NCBI GenBank assembly: GCA_963920575.1
Contig: OY986972.1
Location: 10,676,010 to 10,740,009, forward strand
Reading direction: 5' to 3'
Source of the DNA: Narthecium ossifragum
Lineage: Eukaryota; Streptophyta; Magnoliopsida; Dioscoreales; Nartheciaceae
DNA length: 64,000 bases
Below are positions 45,716-55,607 of the stretch, piece after piece. Every line of letters begins with the position of its first letter. Position 1 is the stretch's first letter. Under the pieces are notes generated by a model, which was given only the letters and a program-made list of their open reading frames with translations, ran no database searches and had not been told where the DNA came from. The position numbers were made by a program, and so were the translations under genes.

Positions 45716-48700
45716 TGTGAAGACCCGTACCTCCAACCTGGTCCGATCGCGTCGGTCGATGGTCTGGTTCGGTTGGGTTGGCTCAGTTGGCCTTGCTTCA
45801 CGATCCCCTTTGATCGTTGCGGCTCCGGGGGTAATTTGGTAAATTACCCTTGGCGAAGTTGGTTTCACACACACATTGTGCACACACGGCCATGTGGTGA
45901 TGTATGTGCTTGATTAGATCATCAGGGGAATCCTAGATCGGAAGATCTTGATTAAATCAAGGTTTGAGCTCATGGGATCGGATCTGGCCGATCGGACGGC
46001 CGAGATCTAATCTTAAGTCATTAGTACTTAAGGCTCAATTAACCCATCTTCCGTTAGGTCTTAAGCCGCGATTGAGAGAGAGATATCGAGGGAGAGCGGC
46101 GGCCCGATCTCGCGGAGAGAGAGAGGAGGAGAGGAACCAGCGGAGTTCCTCTCGTCGGAGGCGAGGGTGTGGCCAGAGGGGAGCTTGGTGACGGCGGCGA
46201 CCGCGACTGGACAGGAGTGGCCGGCGACCCGCGTTTGATGGCGATTGCGATCCGACGAGGACGGAGAGGATGACTCACGACCGGAGAAGAGGAAGGAGAA
46301 CACGAGCTCGACGCCGGAGGTAGGGTTGCTTCCCCTAAACCTGGTTTAGGACTCTAGGGTTGATGCTTGTGGTTGCTCTGTGATTTCCGTGGTTCATATG
46401 GGTGATAATGGTTAGTTCTCTCTTCCCGGTTGGATTTCTTAGTGGATTTTGCGGTGGATTTCTCTTTGGATTTCTTGGCTCCCGATGGATTCTTCCGAGG
46501 ATACTTCTTCCTTTCTTCTTTGGGTTTTGTTGATCGACGGGTTTCCTCTCCTTTCCTTGGGTTTGATCGGATTCCCCTGTGTTCCTAGAAGTTAGTTTTC
46601 CCTCTGTGATCCTGTGGCCATACATGCTTCTTCCTCCTCTCTGCCATGGTGGTGGCTATGGTTTTTTCTTGGATCCTTTCCCCTATTTTTGGTTTACTGG
46701 ATACCTGAGATCATCCTCCAACCCTTCCAGATTTCCCTCGAGTTTTGATATTTGGTTTGGGATTGTTGGCCAACGTTTGATTTCATCGAGATTTTCCTCC
46801 TCCATCGTCATTGATGTGTGTACATCGGCAGCTGGGCTCTCCCCTGTTCTCAGCTGATGAGCACAGGAGGTCCTCTTCCAACCCTCTGTTCCGATTTCCC
46901 TCGAATCACATGGTGTTTGATATGGAATTGCTGAGGTACACGCAATGTGCTTGTTGATTGCTTTTCTTAGCTACCGTGGAATAGATCGATGGCTATTGTT
47001 TGGATTCAATGCAAAGCTCGGCTTTCGTGCTTCTGATATGCTTGGATCTCTTCGTGCTGATCTTGATTTCTTATTGCTTCGGTTCAGCATGCATTCCTAG
47101 TCAATCAGACGTTTGATGGAATGCCAGTAAGAGGCTCGGTCTGGCAGTTTCTTCTCTACTCCCTCCCCCGTTTTCTTCGTTGGTTTTCCTTGCTACCGTG
47201 GTTCGTTCTCCATAGCTATGGTGTGGAGCTATTGGTTCTCGCTGGTTTTTGACTTGGGTTTCTTTAGCTGTTGCTTGAGCTAATAGTTATTGATTGGGTG
47301 TCGTTGTGCTTCTCTTCTTTCTCGGATTTGGATTCCTCAGTTATTTGCTCAAAGGATGCCCTTGGTGCTCTTCTCTGTTTTCTTGCATGCTCGAGATATT
47401 TGCTACTGCCATGCCCTGTCCCCGTGGTTTCTTGTGGTGTTTTTCCCCTGTTTCGAGATTGAGGAGTCTTTTCCCTCTTCCTCTGCTGTTCCTGTCAAGA
47501 TGCATACTAGCTTAGGATCTCTGTGAGGCTACCCTCTTCTCTCTAAGGCTTTACTTGCATTCTCTGAGTCTTGCTGGATTTCTATGGGTTGATATGTTGC
47601 TATGCGTCATCCCTATGTATTGCTATGCTTAGTTCCCTTCTGCTAGCTAAATATTAGGCAATCAATGATTGAATACCGGATTATGAGTTCTAATTCTTGT
47701 TCATGCCATGGTACATCTGATTAGTTTGAATATTCAAGTTGAAGTTAACGGTTATGCTTTGATTGTATCTGATTTTCCACTGGATGTCTGATATCCCCAT
47801 GGAATGGACAACTACTATAATGAGAATGCATCCGAATTCTAAATAGAACTGCCTATGTCTTTCACTGCAACTTGCATTGTTATTTTATAGTGTTATATAT
47901 ATTCTTTCCCTCTTTTAAATCCTGCACATCCTAATATCATGTTTAAAGCCTAGGGCCGGCGGTGTGCCCGTTTCTATTTCTTTTGGGGGAATGGCAATAA
48001 TGTGCGGGCCAGTGGTGCCCTGTGAAATTGTTTAGCTGGGGGTGTACCCCATTGTACAATTTCTGGCTGACAGGCGGTGCATGCCGTCGTAATGTCGAAA
48101 TTTGGACTGAAATGTAATAACACTGTAATAGCTTAGTTCTCTTTTATGTATTATACGATAAATTGGACATGCTTGATCAGATGTCATGTAGAGACACCTA
48201 GGCCTAGTTGTTTGAATAGGGTCATGCATGATGATTGCATTAGAGGCATTCAGGCTAGGTGGTAGGCGATGGATTCGATCGCCAATCCGAGGTTCTCGGG
48301 TAGACCGGATCTAGCCCTAGGACCGGGGTTTTGGGTAGTTGAGGATTAGGACGTGATTGTCATCGAATGATCATAATTGATATCATTTGAGGTTATTATT
48401 ATAGTCGACCATGTTGGATATTATTGTATTTGAGGTGTAGAGGTCGTGTCGGGTCTCCAAGGCCAAGCGCTAAGGATGGTTGTCGATATCCCTGACAAGT
48501 GTGTCCCTGCGAGAGATGGCATGACTGGGCAGGGTGGTACCTGGACAGGAGCCCGCAGTCTTTGTTTCCTCTCGTCTGTTCTTGGGTGAGGGTGGGACCT
48601 GGACAGGAGCCCTCGGGAATCGACGGGGTTATAGGACCCCTTGGCATACCTTAGGCTTAGGCGGAGAACGACACAGTTGCAGTTTCCCTTCCTTTCTNNN

Positions 48701-49126
48701 NNNNNNNNNNNNNNNNNNNNNNNNNNNNNNNNNNNNNNNNNNNNNNNNNNNNNNNNNNNNNNNNNNNNNNNNNNNNNNNNNNNNNNNNNNNNNNNNNNNN
48801 NNNNNNNNNNNNNNNNNNNNNNNNNNNNNNNNNNNNNNNNNNNNNNNNNNNNNNNNNNNNNNNNNNNNNNNNNNNNNNNNNNNNNNNNNNNNNNNNNAGT
48901 TGAGACATTTCAAAAACCGCTCTTCCTTATATAATAGATGTATAAAATGTACAGGTTTCTCGTGTTTTAATTATAAGGAAGATTCCGCCAAATTCTTTTG
49001 TATAAACAGGAGGATTAAATGTTTTAAATTTATAGTAGTTATACCTTGTGCGTCAATTGATGATATAAACAGGTATAGGTGGCTCACGCCTCGATCTGGA
49101 TGGGTTTTCTGGGTCGGGGTGTGACA
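45716..49126 (+). mobile_element. Solo Tekay-like LTR in element D (about 3.4 kb)
   Basis: TGTGAAGACCCGTACC to GGGTCGGGGTGTGACA, flanked by CTGCG at 45711-45715 and 49127-49131. Length includes the 200-N gap. It is longer than the other Tekay-like LTRs here (2.0-2.4 kb); GA-rich sequence (46070-46140) and T/C-rich reading frames occur but no gene is recognised. Only isolated GATCGG-type sites near 45930-46000 are present, with no clear palindrome array. Confidence 0.92.
48698..48897. other. Assembly gap (200 N)
   Basis: Exactly 200 N inside the solo LTR 45716-49126. Open frames spanning it are meaningless, and the true LTR length is unknown. Confidence 0.99.
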
Positions 49127-49895
49127 CTGCGAGTTTGATCCTAGCATCTCATAAATTTCATACGCCTCTGGTGGTGTCCTTTTGAACATTGCTCCACCTG
49201 CAGCATTATCTGCCATAGTCTGACAAGAAAGATTTAGTCCATCATAGAAATATTGCATATGATTTTCTAAAGAGTAATTATGATGTGGGCATTGCATCAA
49301 AAGCATTTTAAATCTATCCCATGCTTCATGGAATGGTTTTCCATCAGATTGCTGAAAATTTGGAATTTGCCTTCTCAAGTTAGTAGTCATGGCATGAGAA
49401 TAAAATTTGCTAACAAACTTGTTATAAATTGCATCCCAAGTAGTTAGTGATCAAGGAGGCAACGACATCAACCATCTCTTCCCTTTATCCTTCAGGGTGT
49501 AAGGAAAACATCGCATCCTCAGTTGATCTTCAGTAATGCAACCTAGAGGAAAAGTCTGAATAGTAGCATAATAATCTTTCACGAACGTTAGCGCATCTTC
49601 AGAAGGTAAACCATGAAATTCATGAAGTATAGAAAAATGTAGATTTTTAAGTTCATAATTCCTAGCTTCTGCAGATAACGCAATGCACGAAGGTGGGGTA
49701 AAAAATTGTAGGCCTCGCGTACTCCTCCAAAGGACGTAAATTGTTATTAAGCTCTATCTCCTCTTGTTCCTCCTCTTGAACTCCTAGATCTGATGTGGAC
49801 AGGTTGTCTTTGTTAGATCTCTTCTTCCAACCAATTTTATCAACTTTAACATTCACGGGCAATAACTTTTCTTTTCGTGATCCGCGACCTTGCAT
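49127..49895 (-). pseudogene. gag: Element D gag N-terminal and central part
   Basis: Minus-strand start MQGRGSRKEKLLPVNV at 49895, closely similar to element E's gag. A frameshift follows RPTIFYP near 49700, and further frame breaks occur near 49450 (a stop in the TTW-like region). The gag domain then reads TTNLRRQIPNFQQSDGKPFH, EAWDRFKMLLMQCPHHN, YFYDGLNLSCQTMAD and PPEAYEIYEMLGSNSQ, where the solo LTR cuts it at 49127. Confidence 0.87.
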
Positions 49896-49920
49896 TCACT
49901 ACTAATAAACTCTAATCAAA

Positions 49921-49938
49921 TCCCCGACAACGGCGCCA
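49921..49938 (-). other. Element D primer-binding site
   Basis: Minus-sense TGGCGCCGTTGTCGGGGA, six bases from the 5' LTR (49945), one base different from the sites in B and E. Confidence 0.92.
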
Positions 49939-50855
49939 AAAACTTGATGAATAAATTTTATATCTCGCAAGTATACGAATCGGTGCAATCAGTATAGTAG
50001 CAAGACGAGTATCGTACCCACAGAGATTTGTAAAGATTATTAGAGTGAAACGCTAAAGAATAGAAAAGTAAGAAAATAAGGAAGGGAAAATAAGAAATAT
50101 GAAGTCTCGAAAATAGATGATCTAATAATGAAATAAGAAAACGATGGAAATATGATGGATGAATACTAAGGTTCCGATTTCACCATAACATCCTCATTTT
50201 ATGCATTGAATCAATCAAGATCTCAGTTTAATTTCAAGGGCTCGTTCTTCCAGTATGATGATCCATTCGATCGCGGTCTTCACCAAGTACCCTCAATTAA
50301 CCCTAGTTAATGAACCCATAGCTAAGGGTCAATCAAGAATCCATTAAGCTCTGAAGAACAATTATGAACCAAGAAGTGTCTTAGCTTGAACCCGGCTTCG
50401 ACTAAATCTCATTCATTAATAGATCCTGAAAAATTAGGGAATGAACCCTCGCCCAATCTCACATAACACAATCTATAATACTTCTATTGGCCAGATAAAG
50501 GTATTTAAGATCTCAGTTATAATAATGAATGAAACTAGGAAAATAAACTGATTAAATAATTATGATCCAATAACATAGAATGATTCAGTTAGGCTACATC
50601 GGTTCCTTAGCAAAGGGATTAGCCACTCATGTTCATAAAAACAACCAAGATATTCATAAGAAAGATAAGAAAGAAAAACCCTAGATCTTCGTGTGGTCTT
50701 CTCCCCTCTTTCCGGCCTTCAAAACTCCTCCAATAGTGCTGTCTAACCTCCTTCATAAGTCTTGGACGACTTCCTTAAATAGGGGTAAGAAACCCTAATT
50801 TTGCTTCAGCCTTTGGATTAAATCTGGTCCGTTCGTTTTCAATCCATCCGACAAA

Positions 50856-51366
50856 GGATCGATCTTCTTAAGGATAAAGATCGATCTTCTTTCTTTTCTC
50901 AATTTTCGTAACCTGGTTCGCCCCGACTAAGATCGTTCTCTTTAAGGAAAGGATCGATCTTCTTTCTCCATAGAGTAAGTTCCTTCCAAAACGCCCAGGT
51001 TCAGATCGATCTTTTCAAGGAAGAGATTGATCTCTTTTATCAATTGTTGACGACGCCCACAAAGGATCGATCTTTCTAGTAAAGAAGATCGATCTCTTTC
51101 ATCAATTGTTGACGATACCCACAAAGGATCGATCTTTCTAGTAAAGAAGATCGATCTTTTATTCCAACTTTCTTGTTTTCGCTTACGGTCGATCTTCGTA
51201 TCGACCCTACGAAGTATTTTTCTTGACAGAAGCTGACGGTCGATGCCACGGTCGACCGTGAGAATTTTTGAGCGCGATGGTCGATGCGACGGTCGACCGT
51301 GGGTCTTTTTTATCTCTGCATACATAAGAGATCGATCTTTTATTTAAGGAAGATCGATCTTTTATT
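50856..51366. repeat. Mixed palindrome array, D 5' LTR
   Basis: Same order of type IV pairs and type III block (51186-51300) as in the 3' LTR, plus one duplicated unit. Confidence 0.87.
51039..51162. repeat. 62-bp tandem duplication in the D 5' LTR array
   Basis: Units 51039-51100 and 51101-51162 both start ATCAATTGTTGACGA and contain one GATCGATC pair. The 3' LTR has one unit, which accounts for the whole length difference between the LTRs. Confidence 0.9.
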
Positions 51367-51725
51367 TCCTGCATCTTTCTTCTGCTATTATGCCCTGCGC
51401 ACTGGTACAAAAAGCACTGTAACTTCCTCTATGCAGCTCCAAATCACGTACCGTAAAATTCTCCCGAAACTAGACTTCAAGATCTTTCTACAGGTGTATG
51501 GCACATCGTCTGGTTCTTCATGAGCAGGTACAGTTTAATATTTCATGTTGATCCATGTAATCTTTTCAGCTTCTTTGCTCCTTTTTCTTGCATTTTCCAA
51601 ACAACTATGTGAAGCAACATATAAATATAAAAATAGTAATAAAGATATTGATTAAGGATAATAATCTAGCAATTGAGATGATTATAAGGCTGTTCAGAGT
51701 GCACTTTCATGCACTCATCAGCGGT

Positions 51726-51905
51726 TCTCATCTAATGTTCTTCTTCCTCCCGAAGACCGTCTCCATCACCTTGGTATCCGATCTTAAGATAAATCGTGAG
51801 TAGTTTGGATCCTAATTGAACCCGATCCCGAGACCCACTTCACCTCCGCAATTGCGATCGATATACGCGATCTAAGGTTTGCCAGCGGCGTCGCAAGCAG
51901 CCGCC
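51726..51905. other. 180-bp segment between elements D and F
   Basis: Not LTR-like: mixed composition with CTTCTTCCTCCCGAAGACC and CCAGCGGCGTCGCAAGCAGC. It directly continues 37272-41186 before D was inserted, so it is the deepest sequence layer. No gene seen. Confidence 0.5.
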
Positions 51906-52147
51906 TGATCGCTCGCTAATGCGTCATTAAATCAGATGCAAAACACAATTTAAAAATTTATAAACCCTTATTTCAATATTAAATTCAAATGATTGTATAA
52001 TGATGAAATACAGGGTCGATCCACAGGGAAACTAGTGATTCAATGCAACGAGAACAAAACTAGCTCTCAATACTCTATTGTAAAGCAACAAAAGGGTTTA
52101 TGGGTTTTAGAAATTAAGTAATTGAAACTAACTAAGAAAGCAATGGA

Positions 52148-54419
52148 TGTGAGGACATGCCCCTCTACCCCTGTGGGTCGTTGTAGACCGTAAGGGCAAT
52201 TTGGTAAATTGCGCCTTGTCAGTTTGTTCCACACCCGTGTGTGCACACACTAACCATGTTTATATTAGTGTTTGATTAGAAAGGCTAGGAGGACCCGGGA
52301 TCGAAAGATCCGGGCTTGGGCTTGAGTTTTAGCCCAAGTCTAGCTTTCTGCACCTAAGGGATCGATCTTCCTTGCTAGAATATCGATCTTTTAGTGCCAG
52401 AAAATTAACCCGGTTTGTCAAGTAAGATTGATCTCTTTCTGAAAAGAGATCGATCTCTCTTGAGTCGGTTCGTTCGTCTATAAAACGAACGAAACCCCTT
52501 TTCTTTGATTTTTTTTTGGCAAATCCGCGTTTTGAGCTGTGTTCTTGCTGAATTTGATTGAGTTTGAGGACGATCCAAGGCCTAGCAGCTGGGATTGAAG
52601 CAGCTATTGCCTAGGTAGGGATTCCTATCTACTTGTTTTTCTGGATTTGTGAGATTGAGTTTGATTGAAGTTTGTTTTGCTTAGATATGTTAAAATACAA
52701 TTTTGTTTTCAATGAAATCTTCGGTTTTGGACTCGTGGTCCTTCGTACTACCAGATCCCAGAGTTTTGTGGGATTTGGTGGAGTTTTTCAGCGGTATTTC
52801 TCGGCGGCGGTTTGTTGGTGTACCCATTCGGATCGATCTCTCTTGTGGAAAGATCGATCTCTTATAGGGTGTCATGCCCAGCCTCAGCTGGATCGATCCT
52901 TCTGTTGGAGAACATCGATCCTTGCTTGGATGGGATGGCGGGGTCTGTGTCATGAAAAAGATCGATCCTTCTGGTGGAGAAGATCGATCTCTTCGGGTTG
53001 ACAGGGACGAGTTTTCTCCCAAGCACTAAGAAGATCGATCTTCTCTGGGAGAGAGATCGATCTCTTAGTGGCTGAGGGCCTTTTTCAATGGGTTTGCCCG
53101 CGGAGCTTTGTATGTATAGTTTTTCTTATAGCTTTATATCTTGTACATACACTTAAGCATGCTAGCCCAATATTAGGGGCAATGGTGAACCAGGAGAGTG
53201 ATGTCTCCTGGGATGTTTAGAATAAGTTGGCGAGTAGCCCTATTTCTTTCCATAGCCTTGCATGCCGGCGTGTGCCGAGGGCTTTTACCTGCATGGTTTG
53301 TCTCTGTTATTTGCGGGGCTGCTTCCCGATGCAGGTTGCTGGTGAACTGGCTGGCAGTTGGTGGTGTACCACTGCAGCAGTTCCAGACCTTAAATATACG
53401 TCACCACCCCGGGCCGGCAGTGTTCCGAGCCCAGACCGTCTTATGCTATCATCACATACTGTTGCATGCTTTGACTATTCTCTATGCGTATTGTTCATTG
53501 CATACATCTCTGTTATGCATTAGTTGCATGGTTAGGGCGTGGGCGATCTGTGGGTCGCCGTCCCGAGGCTGGAAGCTCAGATTTAGCCCTAGGACCGGGG
53601 TTGGGTAATTTGGACCCGGTTTGAATTGTGGTGTACAGTCAAATTCGATGATAGGCCTAGATGACTGGTACACCTGTTGTTTTGTGATTGTAGAGGTCAT
53701 GTCAGCCTCGAGTCGGATGTTGAGGTGTAGCAGGTGTCCCACTATGTTGACTCTTGAGTAGAGGGGTTGCCTACTCAGTGGTGCCATTTCCCGCCTGCAG
53801 TGCCATTCCCTGCTTATGATTCAGTAGTGTTGTTTACTGTTTACTGAGTGCGACCCATCATGTGACCAGTTCTTCTGGAAGACCATGATCGTGGGCCTCA
53901 GGGACACGCGGTGGGGTTATGGGGCCTCTGTATACACCCAGGTCTTACTTGGGGGCGACACTGTTGCGTTTCCCTCTTCCTTCTGTGTGTCGTAGTGTAG
54001 TTTCCCTGCTGAGCTTAGTTGCTCACTCCTACCCGGGTTGCATTTTGCATGTGCAGGCACTAGCTCCTCTTCGGTGGCCCCTACCGGGCAGTTGGTCGGC
54101 GGTGCGGCGGTGCCAGGCGGAGTCTGAAAGGTGGCGATCTTTTACTGCTTTAAACCTTTGTTATTTAGTCTCCTACAGAAGTAAAATGTTGTATTTGGAT
54201 CTTCCCCGCTCCGAGGATTTGTATATTAAACTCTTTTGGTTTTGTAATCTTGGGTTCGAGGTTGTTTAAATTATTGTCTTTTAATTGAGGGTGTTTTTGG
54301 TGAACTGCTTAGGGAGACCAATAGGTTAGAGGGAACCCTCGCCAAATTTTTCCACGTTTTGTTAGGTTCCGGTTCGCGTCGCCCGGCCCGGTTGGGCTTT
54401 CGTGGGTCGGGGCGCGACA
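52148..54419 (+). mobile_element. Solo Tekay-like LTR in F's LTR (2272 bp)
   Basis: TGTGAGGACATGCCCC to GGGTCGGGGCGCGACA, flanked by ATGGA at 52143-52147 and 54420-54424. TATAAAAC lies at about 52476. Type IV palindromes lie on both sides of it (52358-52465 and 52828-53068). The reading frames at 52672, 53198 and 53919 are LTR by-products. Confidence 0.95.
52358..53068. repeat. GATCGATC palindromes (type IV) in the solo LTR
   Basis: Two clusters. In the second (52828-53068) four pairs at 21-22 bp have complementary inner arms, such as CTTCT...AGAAG between two GATCGATC sites, so each pair forms a hairpin with a stem of about 13-14 bp. Confidence 0.85.
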
Positions 54420-55607
54420 ATGGAAGTTAAGATTAAGATAAATCAATGAGAGAAAACCTAGCAATTACTCAATCCACTTTAGTTTCACTTCCTGTATTCT
54501 TTAGTTATCCTCTTGTTTTCTTATCTAGACATTATAAGAAAGGCATACTTTATAAGCTTACATGAATCCCTAAAATAAAGTGAGTGTTTTCTAAATGAAT
54601 ACTTTATCTTTGATTAGCATAGTTTGTCTTCGGGGTAACCTTAGCACAACCTATTGTCACTAAGCATAACGTATCTCATCGGTTTTTTCACAAACCACAT
54701 AAAACCCAACTTATAGAACTTTACTATCAATCACCAAAATCAAGTAGGTCTAAAAATACGTCAATGAACTCTGTTCCCTCAACTCTTTTATCATTAAAAC
54801 CAAATCTATAAGATCATGTCTAGTATAAAAATATAAGATTCAACTAGAAAAATACAATGAAGATCTACTAAAGCTTCATGAGATCTCTAGATGTAAAAAT
54901 CAGCCACTCATCTTGGGGATGGAAGCCATAGGTTTGATGAAGAACTCTAAGGATCCATGTCTCATCTCCACCGTCTTTAGAAACCCTAATCTTATATTTT
55001 CTCTCTATGGGGGCTCTCTATTTTTAGCCCACAAACACCTTCTTATAGGTGTACTCCCAGAATTAGGGTTATGGCTAAGTTAGACTCCTACTACAACTCA
55101 GATTCCTTGGATTAATTCCTGGCAGTCTATTCCGAGCGCAACTGGGTCCACTCAAGCCGGAATTTAAAAACGAGTCCAACACAAAAGATGTAGATTAGGA
55201 AGTCTCCTATTATATCTCGAAGATTTTATAATATTTGGACTTATCATAAATATTTAACGAATATGCTGCTAAACGTCGACGGACCCGTTTTTCAGAATCT
55301 GTATATCTTCATAGTCTTCAAAACTTGTATTAATTTGTCAGGAATCTCGCTAAGTGTCCAACATGAAAGTTGTACATCTAGATGTCCTCCAATTTTCATA
55401 ACATTGGTACTTATAGATAATTTCTGGCGAATTCTTTCCAAACTGATAGCGGAGCGGCGTAATTTCAACATATTAGTCTTTTCTGTATTTTTTAACTTAT
55501 ATCTTCATTAAACCTAAAATCAACTAACAAAACTATCAAATACAAACACTGTCGAACTAACAAAGACAAGTTAAGGGGTTTAATCATGAATATTTAGTGA
55601 CTCATCA

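Larger units (their letters stand above)
41192..51720 (-). mobile_element. Element D: gag-protease-only Athila-related element
   Basis: LTRs 41192-42905 (1714 bp, 3' end of the element) and 49945-51720 (1776 bp, 5' end); duplication GCGGT at 41187-41191 and 51721-51725. The minus-strand primer site TGGCGCCGTTGTCGGGGA is at 49938-49921. The coding part (49895 to 44082) contains gag and protease only; protease runs directly into the 3' region without RT, RNase H or integrase. It is split by the solo LTR 45716-49126. D and E share LTR and gag, so a gag-type family that must borrow pol functions is likely, with Athila B-like elements the obvious donor because of the shared primer site. The 62-bp length difference between LTRs is a tandem duplication in the array. 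Confidence 0.93.
49945..51720 (-). repeat. Element D 5' LTR
   Basis: 1776 bp; it matches the left LTR apart from scattered changes and one extra 62-bp unit. In minus sense a TATTTAAG sequence near 50775 lies about 80 bp downstream of the palindrome array. Confidence 0.94.

Noticed and set aside
46579..47526. T/C-rich frames within the solo LTR 45716-49126, hydrophobic and possibly membrane-like
   Set aside because: They overlap in several frames and follow the TTCCCT-rich composition of the LTR; no homology recognised.
48534..49124. 196-residue frame
   Set aside because: It runs through 200 N and is meaningless.
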